From: a virus
Virus record (IMG/VR): IMGVR_UViG_3300025647_000180
Coordinates: 1 to 30,073 of that record
Length of the DNA: 30,073 nucleotides
Reading direction: 5' to 3' (one strand)
The notes below the pieces were generated by a model. It saw only the letters and a program-made list of their open reading frames with translations. It ran no database searches and was not told where the DNA came from. The position numbers and the translations under genes are program-made. Positions 1 to 6,844 of this stretch are shown piece by piece (the stretch's first letter is position 1; the number at the start of each line of letters is the position of its first letter).

Positions 1-102
1 AAACAACTAACCCTTCAAAACATAGGTGTGCTATTACAAGAAGATTTATTTGATTTAGAACAAGAAGACGGAAGTAAAATTTTAATAACAGGATATGCCT
101 AA
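1..102 (+). CDS. 3' end of an unidentified gene (partial)
   Basis: Open from the first base of the window to a TAA at 100-102, giving 33 residues and ending in ILITGYA. The next gene starts at 95 inside this one, an 8-base overlap that suggests the two are translated together. The fragment is acidic (repeated Glu-Asp) and has no motif I recognise. By position upstream of a fibre-like gene it may belong to a tail or fibre protein, but this is a guess. Confidence 0.6.
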   Translation, partial: KQLTLQNIGVLLQEDLFDLEQEDGSKILITGYA

Positions 103-871
103 TTTACCAATTTCAGGATTACCAGCAGCTAGTACTTTAGACGGCTCAGAATTATTTGCCGCAGTACAAAGTGGTGTAACAACCTATACTACATTAGATG
201 ATATTTCTAATTATGTAACTAGTTCAATTTCTACAATTGACACCGGCTCACTTATGGTTACAGGTTCTATTTCCGGTCAAACACTTACATTTACAAAAGG
301 GGATGGAAGTACATTTAATTTATACCTCACCCCAGGTGGTGCTTTTCCAATAAATTATGGTTTATTTAACCAAACAGGTTCATCATCACCTGTATCAGGT
401 AGCACTCATATTTCAGGTAGTTTAATTGGAGGAGGAGTTGGGTCATTATCAGTTCCAGCTAATAATTTTGTTCAAGGAGATGCATATCAAGCTACTTTTT
501 CAGGAGTAGTAAATGCTGAAAATAATAAAACACTTCAAATTACAATTAAATCTGACAGTGTAGTTTTAGCAGACACTGGAGTAATATCTATGCCTGGGAT
601 TACTGGCGATAAAAGATGGAGAATGGATATTGATTTCTCTATTAGAGAAGTTGGTGGGACTGGAACCGCTGAAATTGCAACAGCAGGTACAATACAATTT
701 AGAACAGATTCATCAGGTGATGTTATAACTGAAATTTTTAGTGATGTTAATAATACAACTTTTGATACTACAATAAGTAATACTTTAACAGTTGAAGCAG
801 AATGGGGTAGTGGTCCAAGTGATTTAAGTTCTATTTATTCTAAGTTATTTACTTTACTAAAAACTTACTAA
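95..871 (+). CDS. Tail-fibre/adhesin-like structural protein
   Basis: 258 aa, rich in Ser, Thr, Gly and Asn with few charges, typical of beta-structured phage fibre proteins. The N-terminus (PISGLPAASTLDGSELFAAV, then VTTYTTLDDI) matches a pattern seen at the start of many phage fibre and appendage proteins, where a 'LPAAS-LDG-EL-VQ-G-T--TT--DI' block precedes the shaft. The middle is a run of short beta-strand-like segments (TGSISGQTLTFTKGDGSTFN). There is no signal peptide, membrane segment or catalytic motif. It overlaps the upstream partial gene, and its stop TAA shares a base with the next ATG (TAATG). The fibre role rests on composition and the N-terminal pattern; which fibre it belongs to is unknown. 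Confidence 0.6.
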   Translation: MPNLPISGLPAASTLDGSELFAAVQSGVTTYTTLDDISNYVTSSISTIDTGSLMVTGSISGQTLTFTKGDGSTFNLYLTPGGAFPINYGLFNQTGSSSPVSGSTHISGSLIGGGVGSLSVPANNFVQGDAYQATFSGVVNAENNKTLQITIKSDSVVLADTGVISMPGITGDKRWRMDIDFSIREVGGTGTAEIATAGTIQFRTDSSGDVITEIFSDVNNTTFDTTISNTLTVEAEWGSGPSDLSSIYSKLFTLLKTY

Positions 872-1170
872 TGCAGCCATACACTGACATAGAAGTCAAC
901 AACAAATACATCATTAGAGAATTTTCTCAAGATATTGACCCAATCGAGTTAATGTGGCATCGTGATGATGAAGACAGAGCAATTGAGGTTTTAGAATGTG
1001 GTGAAGGTTGGAAATTTCAATACGAAGATGATTTACCTTTAGACTTGGAACCCCAAACCACAATATTTATATTACGTCATCAATGGCACCGAGTCTGGAA
1101 AGGCGAAGGAAATTTGAAGATAAAAATCTGGGTTGAATTTGAGCCCTGGGTAGAAGAACATTTAGGATAG
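871..1170 (+). CDS. Small cupin-like protein of unknown function
   Basis: 99 aa, rich in acidic and aromatic residues. Around residues 29-34 it has WHRDDED, then GEGWKFQ at 45-50, then IFILRHQWHRVWKG at 65-78. This His...Glu/Asp followed by a second His after a beta-strand is what a one-domain cupin barrel shows, with H30 and H73 as possible metal ligands. Small proteins of this layout are common in T4-like marine phages, but I know of no tested function. It starts on the last base of the preceding stop codon (TAATG), so translation is probably coupled, and it is the last gene before the terminator at 1218-1254. Cupin fold moderately likely; substrate unknown. Confidence 0.55.
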   Translation: MQPYTDIEVNNKYIIREFSQDIDPIELMWHRDDEDRAIEVLECGEGWKFQYEDDLPLDLEPQTTIFILRHQWHRVWKGEGNLKIKIWVEFEPWVEEHLG

Positions 1171-1217
1171 TTTCATAGCCTGTCCGCTCGTAAGAGAAAG
1201 AAAACACTATGACAGCT

Positions 1218-1254
1218 GTGGCGTCACCAAATTTGGAGACGCCACTCTTTTTTT
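1218..1254 (+). terminator. Rho-independent terminator
   Basis: An 8-bp stem GTGGCGTC/GACGCCAC (1218-1225 with 1238-1245) encloses a loop that is itself palindromic (CCAAATTTGG), followed by an almost unbroken T run to 1254. It closes the fibre/cupin unit and separates it from the dehydrogenase gene. Confidence 0.85.
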
Positions 1255-1255
1255 G

Positions 1256-1267
1256 TATATTTAATAA
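1256..1267 (+). promoter_or_regulatory. Weak variant of the TAATATTTATAA motif
   Basis: TATATTTAATAA directly follows a terminator and lies 20 bases before the ATG at 1288, the same context as the better copies elsewhere in the window. The match is imperfect, so it is a weak candidate promoter. Confidence 0.3.
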
Positions 1268-1287
1268 TTAAAAATAAAGGGAAACAA

Positions 1288-2676
1288 ATGGAAAAATTAG
1301 TAATCGTAGGAGCAGGAGTAGCAGGTGTTAACGCAGCTACTAAACTTGTAGACAATGGTTATCCTGGTGAACTTATCACCATTATTGATATGGGTAAATC
1401 ACCTTACGAACGCCTTCCGGCAGAAGTAATGACTGGATTTTTAGGTGCTGGTGGTTGGAGTGATGGTAAACTCACTTACCATACTGCAATTGGAGGACAT
1501 ATGTCTAAGTATTGTGGTGAAGAAAAAGCTATGGAGTTGATGGATCAGGTAATCAACAATTTCAAACGTTTCCATCCCAAACCAGAAGAAGTTCAATGTT
1601 CAAACCCTGAAGCTGAACCAGATTTCATTAAACCCTATTTCGGTTTACGTTTGTTCCCAGTATGGCACGTTGGTACAGATTATCTACATGAGATTGGTAA
1701 AAATTGGTACGATTACCTAGTGTCTAAAGGTGTTAATTTTATTTGGGAAACTAAAGTTACAGATATTCATTTTAAAAAAAATACATTAGAATATTCTCAT
1801 ATTCCTATTAAATTAGGTAAATTAAAAGTTCTAGAATATGATACACTTATTTTTGGTGTTGGTAAATCAGGTATCGACTTTGCTCAAGAATTAGCCAACC
1901 AATATGAACTACCAGACGAACCTAAATCAGTTCAAATTGGTGTTCGATTTGAAGCACCACAGAAACACTTCCAAAAATTGATTGATATTTCATACGACTT
2001 TAAGTTGTATCGTAAGTTTGAAGATGAAGGTGTTTCACTTCGTTCATTCTGTACAAATAATAATGCTGCTTATGTTGCTGTAGAGGAAACATATGGTGAT
2101 CACAGCTACAATGGTCACGCTAAAAAGGACATGCGTTACCGAAATGATATGACTAACTTTGGTATCTTGATGGAAATTAATGGTATTGAAGATCCATTTG
2201 CTTGGTCACGTGAAGTTGTAAACAAAGTACAAGCAAACGGAACTGGTTTATATTATAGTCCATCTCGTAAACCATCAACAACATCTGAAGGTAATAATGT
2301 AACTGCTACTCAAATTAGTTTAGATACACTTACTCATGTTGTAGAACCAGCAATGGAAGGTTATTTTAGTTATATTATGGATTTTATCGAGGATATGAAA
2401 AAAGTATTCCCAACCCTACAAGATGATTGGGGTATGTATATTCCTGAAGTAAAATATCTTTCACCTGAACCACTTGTAAACTATAATAATTTAAGTTTAA
2501 CCAAATATAATAATGTTCACTTTGTAGGTGATGCTTTATCAGCTCGTGGTATTACAGTTTCAGGTGCTCAAGGTACGTATGTAGCAGAAAATATTCTAGA
2601 ACAATTTTGCAAAGTAAAAAATGGTTCGTATATTTGCGAATGGGATAACGTTAATGGAGACGTTATTAATTGGTAA
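1288..2676 (+). CDS. FAD-dependent dehydrogenase, COG2509-like
   Basis: 462 aa. The N-terminus KLVIVGAGVAGVNAA is a dinucleotide-binding Rossmann motif (GxGxxG, residues 8-13). GFLGAGGWSDGKLT (50-63) corresponds to the hallmark G-GGAG-FSDGKL block of the uncharacterised FAD-dependent dehydrogenases of COG2509. IGVRFE (217-222) and LRSFC (251-255) also fit that family, and VGDALSARGITVSGAQG (from 413) is the usual C-terminal FAD-contact segment. Bacterial members have a Cys-rich block after the R-F-C position; only one Cys remains here, so the active site may differ. The substrate is unknown even for the bacterial family. It leads a four-gene non-structural cassette behind a terminator, consistent with an auxiliary metabolic or nucleic-acid-modifying role. 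The start ATG has a weak upstream AGGGAAA. Confidence 0.75.
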   Translation: MEKLVIVGAGVAGVNAATKLVDNGYPGELITIIDMGKSPYERLPAEVMTGFLGAGGWSDGKLTYHTAIGGHMSKYCGEEKAMELMDQVINNFKRFHPKPEEVQCSNPEAEPDFIKPYFGLRLFPVWHVGTDYLHEIGKNWYDYLVSKGVNFIWETKVTDIHFKKNTLEYSHIPIKLGKLKVLEYDTLIFGVGKSGIDFAQELANQYELPDEPKSVQIGVRFEAPQKHFQKLIDISYDFKLYRKFEDEGVSLRSFCTNNNAAYVAVEETYGDHSYNGHAKKDMRYRNDMTNFGILMEINGIEDPFAWSREVVNKVQANGTGLYYSPSRKPSTTSEGNNVTATQISLDTLTHVVEPAMEGYFSYIMDFIEDMKKVFPTLQDDWGMYIPEVKYLSPEPLVNYNNLSLTKYNNVHFVGDALSARGITVSGAQGTYVAENILEQFCKVKNGSYICEWDNVNGDVINW

Positions 2677-2682
2677 AAAGTT

Positions 2683-2961
2683 ATGGCAAGAGAAAAATTA
2701 TACGAGTATAAAGAAATTAACTCAAGAGGAGCAATTATGCATCTTATTAGGATGCAAGGTGAAGAACATTGGAAATTCCATCGTTGGGATGGCCCAGCAG
2801 TTGAACCCTATGATTCAGAATCAGAATTTAGAAAATCATACTACCTACATGGTATCCAGTATGATGAAGAATCATATAATGAAATTATGCAAGAGCGTGA
2901 AGGATTACCTTGGTATAAAAACGCTTCAATGAAAAACTTATTATCAGATTATAGAAATTAA
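2683..2961 (+). CDS. Small 'HRWDGPA' protein of unknown function
   Basis: 92 aa. Contains FHRWDGPAVEPYDSESEF and then SYYLHGIQYDEESYNE. This pairing (H-R--DGPA followed by a W/Y-Y-L-G motif) is a recurrent module in small phage and bacterial proteins, sometimes tandemly repeated. Its role is not known to me. It starts 6 bases after the dehydrogenase stop and ends 1 base before the cupin start, so it is surely in the same operon. A second reading frame open over 2621-2932 is not favoured because it lacks these conserved motifs and does not fit the gene spacing. Confidence 0.7.
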   Translation: MAREKLYEYKEINSRGAIMHLIRMQGEEHWKFHRWDGPAVEPYDSESEFRKSYYLHGIQYDEESYNEIMQEREGLPWYKNASMKNLLSDYRN

Positions 2962-2962
2962 T

Positions 2963-3346
2963 ATGGGACACAAATATCAACCTATTCCTCGTAAAGGGGA
3001 TATTCACGAAAAAGCTTGGGGACACGAGCTTTGGATTGCAAACCACGAACTATATTGTGGTAAACTTCTTGTATTTGAAAAAGGCAAGAAATTCTCAATG
3101 CACTATCATTTGATTAAAGAAGAATCTTGGTATGTATCTGAAGGAGAATTTGAATATAGTTGGATTGATACTGAAAAAGCTGAGGTTCAATCAACTGTGA
3201 TTCGTCAAGGAGATGTCGTAGATTTGGAGGTTGGACAACCACACCAATTGAGGGCACTTACTCAAGGTGCTACAATTTTTGAGGTATCTACTAAACATTA
3301 TGAAGAAGATAGTTATAGAGTATTCCCAGGAGATTCACAACAATGA
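2963..3346 (+). CDS. Cupin, mannose-6-phosphate-isomerase-like
   Basis: 127 aa, a single-domain cupin. Motif 1 is GKKFSMHYHLIKEESWYVSEG (about residues 41-61), with likely metal ligands H47, H49 and E53/E54. Motif 2 is QGDVVDLEVGQPHQL (82-96) with H94. The start WGHELWIANHELYCGKLL and the end EVSTKHYEEDSYRVFPGDSQ are typical of the small cupins annotated as mannose-6-phosphate-isomerase-like or D-lyxose-isomerase-like, including phage copies. Such a protein could alter a sugar used in glycan or nucleotide-sugar metabolism; the actual substrate is not visible. Its stop overlaps the next start (ATGA), so the P-loop protein is translationally coupled to it. Confidence 0.75.
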   Translation: MGHKYQPIPRKGDIHEKAWGHELWIANHELYCGKLLVFEKGKKFSMHYHLIKEESWYVSEGEFEYSWIDTEKAEVQSTVIRQGDVVDLEVGQPHQLRALTQGATIFEVSTKHYEEDSYRVFPGDSQQ

Positions 3347-3873
3347 AAATAGGATTATGTGGTACAATGAGTGTAGGTAAAACTACACTTGTAAATGCTT
3401 TAAAAGACTTACCTGAATTTAAGGATTATACAACTAGAACAGAACGTTCTAAGGAACTAATGGCGATAGGTATTCCATTAAATACTGATTCAACATTTTT
3501 AGGCCAAACAGTTTTTATGGCTGAGAGAGCAAGTGAGTTACTAATTGACAACATTATTACAGATCGTACTATTATTGATGTAATGGCTTTTGCCCAAGCC
3601 TCCAAATCAATAGATTGGACAGATAAAGAAGCATTTTACCAATATGCTATTCGTTTGATTAGAGAATACGATTACATCTTTTATGTCTCACCAGAAGGTG
3701 TAGAAATTGAGGATAATGGTATTAGAGAAACTAATGCTGATTATAGAGAAGAAATTGACATTATTATTCGTCATATTCTAAGCCAACAAAAACATAGAAT
3801 CAAAAACTACGGCATTCTTGAAGGACCTACCGAACAACGTATTGAACAATTGAAATTTCAACTAGGGTTATAA
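3343..3873 (+). CDS. P-loop ATPase/kinase-like protein (AAA_28, NadR-kinase type)
   Basis: 176 aa. GTMSVGKTT at residues 7-15 is a Walker A motif with K13. IITDRTIIDV near residue 70 fits the D-R-(T/S) element of nucleoside or ribosylnicotinamide kinase-like P-loop proteins. The size and the KIGLCGTMSVGKTTL start match the AAA_28 family, whose phage members are common and mostly uncharacterised. A small-molecule kinase role is likelier than a mechanical ATPase because no second ATPase subdomain is present. It overlaps the cupin gene by four bases, and its stop TAA forms the first bases of a candidate promoter motif. Confidence 0.7.
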   Translation: MKIGLCGTMSVGKTTLVNALKDLPEFKDYTTRTERSKELMAIGIPLNTDSTFLGQTVFMAERASELLIDNIITDRTIIDVMAFAQASKSIDWTDKEAFYQYAIRLIREYDYIFYVSPEGVEIEDNGIRETNADYREEIDIIIRHILSQQKHRIKNYGILEGPTEQRIEQLKFQLGL

Positions 3874-3882
3874 TATTTATAA
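3871..3882 (+). promoter_or_regulatory. Candidate late promoter, TAATATTTATAA
   Basis: Perfect copy of the window's recurrent motif, in the gap before the gene at 3905 and 22 bases upstream of its ATG. It overlaps the stop codon of the preceding gene. Confidence 0.55.
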
Positions 3883-3904
3883 CAAAACCTATTATCTTTC
3901 TAAA

Positions 3905-4669
3905 ATGAAAAAATCAGAATTAAAAGCTTCAATTCGTGAAATGATCGTAAACGAACTACTAGAAGCTGAAAACCCAGACCCAAAGGTAGCTCAAGAATTT
4001 GCTGATGAAATGGGTCGTGCTGCTGATGAAGCTGAGCGCATGCAAGATGCTCTTAAAGAAGAAGAACAAATTGATGAAATGGCCAAAATTGCAGGCGACT
4101 TAAAATCTGCAATTGAAAAAGTAATCGAAAAAAATAAAGAAGCTGAAAAAAAAGACGTTCGTAAAGCTATTAAAGCTGATGATGAAGTTCAAGCTGCTTT
4201 AGGTGATGGAGATTTATTTGATAACCAACTTAATAAATTCATCGATTTAGTAAGAGGTGAAAGAGAAGTAGGTCAACGTGGTCGTAAAGCATCATCTGAA
4301 CCTAAAGAGAAAAAAGAAAAAGGAACACGTGGTCGCCCAAAATCAGCTACTCCTGCTGCTAAAAAGAAAGACGAAAAAGTAAAAACTTTCTCTATCGGTG
4401 GTGATAAAAAATATTACGCTGATGACGAAGAAGGACCATCAGATGCTGAATTACGTAAACTAGCCCGTTCAGGTGGTAAGTTCGACAAATCTAAATTAAG
4501 CCAACTCCGTCAACAAGAAAAAACCAAAATGATCAAAAATTGGTTAAAAGATATGAGAGATAAAGGTATCGTAGATGATGCTAACCGTATCTTAGATAAA
4601 GACGCTTATGCTAAAGAGTGGGCAGATGCTAAAGTAGATATTGAAGCAAGAGTAGCTGCTATTAGTTAA
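3905..4669 (+). CDS. Highly charged protein of unknown function
   Basis: 254 aa, dominated by Lys, Glu, Asp and Ala and predicted to be helical. The N-terminus KKSELKASIREMIVNELLE is an amphipathic 'SELK--IRE-I' tag that recurs at the start of many T4-like phage virion or head-core proteins. The middle (about 125-155) is a Lys/Arg/Pro-rich tract with two copies of RGR(K/P) resembling AT-hook-like DNA-binding tails. FSIGGDKKYYADDEEGPSDA (from about 164) precedes a charged C-terminal helix region. DNA binding or packaging inside the head is a reasonable guess but not shown. It has its own candidate promoter and its stop shares a base with the next ATG (TAATG). Confidence 0.7.
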   Translation: MKKSELKASIREMIVNELLEAENPDPKVAQEFADEMGRAADEAERMQDALKEEEQIDEMAKIAGDLKSAIEKVIEKNKEAEKKDVRKAIKADDEVQAALGDGDLFDNQLNKFIDLVRGEREVGQRGRKASSEPKEKKEKGTRGRPKSATPAAKKKDEKVKTFSIGGDKKYYADDEEGPSDAELRKLARSGGKFDKSKLSQLRQQEKTKMIKNWLKDMRDKGIVDDANRILDKDAYAKEWADAKVDIEARVAAIS

Positions 4670-5247
4670 TGAAAAAATATTTTAATAGTATTCAATCACT
4701 GCTTATTGCAGTATTGGTGGTTGTGATTCTCCTAATGAGACAGTGTTCAGGTCAGGCTACACCTACTGAACCTCAAATCATTAGGGATACTATTATTGAA
4801 TATGTGACAATTGAAAAAGAATACCCTGTATATGTACCTAAAATAAAATACATTACTAAGGTAGATATTGATACATTTACAACACCAATTGATACATCAG
4901 CCATTCTAGCAGATTATTATGCTATTAGAACATACGAGGATACACAAGTATTAGATAGTTTAGATTTAACAATCACTGATACAGTATCCCAAAACCAAAT
5001 CTTAGGTAGAAAAATTGCTTACAATTTTACTTACCCAAGAAAAACTATTAAAGAAACTATTATTTTAAATAAAAGAGAATTATACTTCGGAGTTGGAGTA
5101 ACAGGTAATTTAGATCAATTACAGTACTTAGGAGGAGAAATGGTTTTTAGAAATAAAAAAAGACAAGCATACGGCTTGGGAGTTGGTGTTGATCAAAATC
5201 TAGTTCCAGTAATCTCAGCCCGTATGTACTGGAAACTAGGAAAATGA
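4669..5247 (+). CDS. Membrane-anchored protein; spanin/envelope candidate
   Basis: 192 aa. One hydrophobic segment at about residues 9-23 (SLLIAVLVVVILLM) is followed by RQCSGQ and then a Pro/Thr-rich linker, so it would have a short cytoplasmic tail and a long periplasmic part. C26 follows the segment, but residues -1 to -3 do not make a good lipobox. Residues 38-140 alternate polar and aliphatic residues (beta-rich). The end, FGVGVTGN... to GLGVGVDQN...ISARMYWKLGK, looks like amphipathic strands of a small outer-membrane-type barrel. One inner-membrane anchor plus an outer-membrane-like end would suit a one-component spanin-like lysis protein, but no family match is certain. It lies directly before terminase, overlapping its start by four bases (ATGA). 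Confidence 0.55.
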   Translation: MKKYFNSIQSLLIAVLVVVILLMRQCSGQATPTEPQIIRDTIIEYVTIEKEYPVYVPKIKYITKVDIDTFTTPIDTSAILADYYAIRTYEDTQVLDSLDLTITDTVSQNQILGRKIAYNFTYPRKTIKETIILNKRELYFGVGVTGNLDQLQYLGGEMVFRNKKRQAYGLGVGVDQNLVPVISARMYWKLGK

Positions 5248-6818
5248 GTGAACCGAATTTAAGACAAATAATTCAACAAGAATATATAAAGTGTGCTCAA
5301 GACCCAGCTCACTTTATGAAAAAGTACTGTTTTATTCAACACCCACAACGCGGTAGAATCCCATTCCATTTATTCCCATTCCAAGAAAAAGTTCTCCACT
5401 TATGGAGAGACAACCCCTATTCAGTTATCCTTAAATCCCGTCAGTTAGGTATCTCAACCCTATCAGCAGGATTCTCTTTATGGTTAATGTTATTCCATAA
5501 AGACAAAAACGTACTCTGTATCGCTACAAAACAAGAAACAGCTAAAAACATGGTAACAAAAGTTCGATTCATGTTCGAAAGTTTACCAAGTTGGCTTAAA
5601 ATTGATACAGCAGAAAATAACCGATTATCACTACGATTAACAAATGGATCTCAAATTAAAGCAGTAGCAGCGAGTAGTGACGCAGGTCGATCAGAAGCAG
5701 TTTCTCTTCTATTAATAGATGAGGCAGCATTCATTGAACAAATTGGTGAGATTTGGGCCTCAGCACAACAAACACTTGCTACTGGTGGTGGCGCTATTGT
5801 ATTATCTACTCCTTATGGTACAGGTAACTGGTTTCACCAAACCTGGGTTAGAGCAGAAAGTGGTGAAAGCGATTTTTTACCAATCAAATTACCTTGGTAT
5901 GTTCACCCTGAACGTGACCAAACGTGGAGGGATAGGCAAAATGAATTACTAGGTGACCCTCGATTAGCAGCACAAGAATGTGATTGTGACTTCGCATCCT
6001 CAGGTGATGTTGTATTCTATAATGAATACTTAGAATTTTATGAAAAAACCTATATTAAAGACCCACTTGAAAAACGTGGTGCTGACCAAAATTTATGGAT
6101 TTGGGAACCCGCTGATTATTCAAGAACCTACCTTGTTGTTGCTGATGTTGCTCGTGGAGACGGTAAAGATTACTCGGCGTTTCATATTATCGATATTGAA
6201 ACAAATACACAGGTAGCTGAATATAAAGGTCAAATTGGCACCAAAGAATATGGTCATTTATTAGTAGGTATAGCTACTGAATATAATGAAGCATTGCTTG
6301 TAGTAGAAAATGCTTCAATTGGTTGGGCTACTATTCAAACTATTATTGAAAGGGGCTATACTAACCTATTTTATTCACCTAAGAGTGATGTTACACTTTC
6401 TGATTCGTATTTTGACAAATATATGGATACAAGTAAAATGGTACCTGGTTTTAGTATGACATCTAAGGTTAGACCTATGATTATTGGTAAACTCCAAGAA
6501 TACATTTCAGACCAAAGTGTTATAATTCAATCTAAACGTTTACTAGAAGAAATGAAAGTATTCATTTGGAAAAATGGACGCGCAGAAGCTCAACAAGGAT
6601 ACAACGATGACTTGGTTATGTCATTTGGGATTGCTATGTTTATGAGAGATACATCTTACAAATATAGACAACAACATTTAGATATGAGTAAAGCAGCTTT
6701 AAGTTCAATTTCTACTAATAGAGTAGGCTGGTCAGGAGTTTATAACTCTAACCAAGTTCAAAACCCCTATAAACACCAACTTGGGGGGCATGAAGAGGAT
6801 ATTAGCTGGTTACTCTAA
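5244..6818 (+). CDS. 17: Terminase large subunit (T4 gp17-like)
   Basis: 524 aa, the ATP-driven DNA-packaging motor and headful nuclease that docks on the portal. Domains in order: N-terminal ATPase with the deviant Walker A KSRQLGIS (64-71), Walker B LLLIDEAA (155-162, catalytic E160) and coupling motif STP (188-190). The C-terminal RNase H-like nuclease has VVADVARGDGKDYSA (D301), LLVVENASIG (E355) and GYNDDLVMS (D455/D456), an Asp-Glu-Asp set equivalent to that of T4 gp17. Length is slightly below T4 gp17 (610 aa). It overlaps the upstream membrane protein gene by ATGA and is followed after 26 bases by the portal. In T4 the sheath and tube genes lie between these two; here they are absent. 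Confidence 0.96.
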   Translation: MSEPNLRQIIQQEYIKCAQDPAHFMKKYCFIQHPQRGRIPFHLFPFQEKVLHLWRDNPYSVILKSRQLGISTLSAGFSLWLMLFHKDKNVLCIATKQETAKNMVTKVRFMFESLPSWLKIDTAENNRLSLRLTNGSQIKAVAASSDAGRSEAVSLLLIDEAAFIEQIGEIWASAQQTLATGGGAIVLSTPYGTGNWFHQTWVRAESGESDFLPIKLPWYVHPERDQTWRDRQNELLGDPRLAAQECDCDFASSGDVVFYNEYLEFYEKTYIKDPLEKRGADQNLWIWEPADYSRTYLVVADVARGDGKDYSAFHIIDIETNTQVAEYKGQIGTKEYGHLLVGIATEYNEALLVVENASIGWATIQTIIERGYTNLFYSPKSDVTLSDSYFDKYMDTSKMVPGFSMTSKVRPMIIGKLQEYISDQSVIIQSKRLLEEMKVFIWKNGRAEAQQGYNDDLVMSFGIAMFMRDTSYKYRQQHLDMSKAALSSISTNRVGWSGVYNSNQVQNPYKHQLGGHEEDISWLL

Positions 6819-6819
6819 T

Positions 6820-6829
6820 ATATTTATAA
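6820..6829 (+). promoter_or_regulatory. Candidate late promoter, ATATTTATAA
   Basis: Copy of the recurrent motif in the 26-base gap between terminase and portal, ending 15 bases before the portal ATG. Flanking bases are also A/T only. Confidence 0.5.
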
Positions 6830-6844
6830 TAATAACATACTATT

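Noticed and set aside
2621-2932. 103-residue frame overlapping the dehydrogenase end and the DGPA gene
   Set aside because: It overlaps two well-supported genes in another frame, lacks recognisable motifs, and breaks the tight gene spacing.
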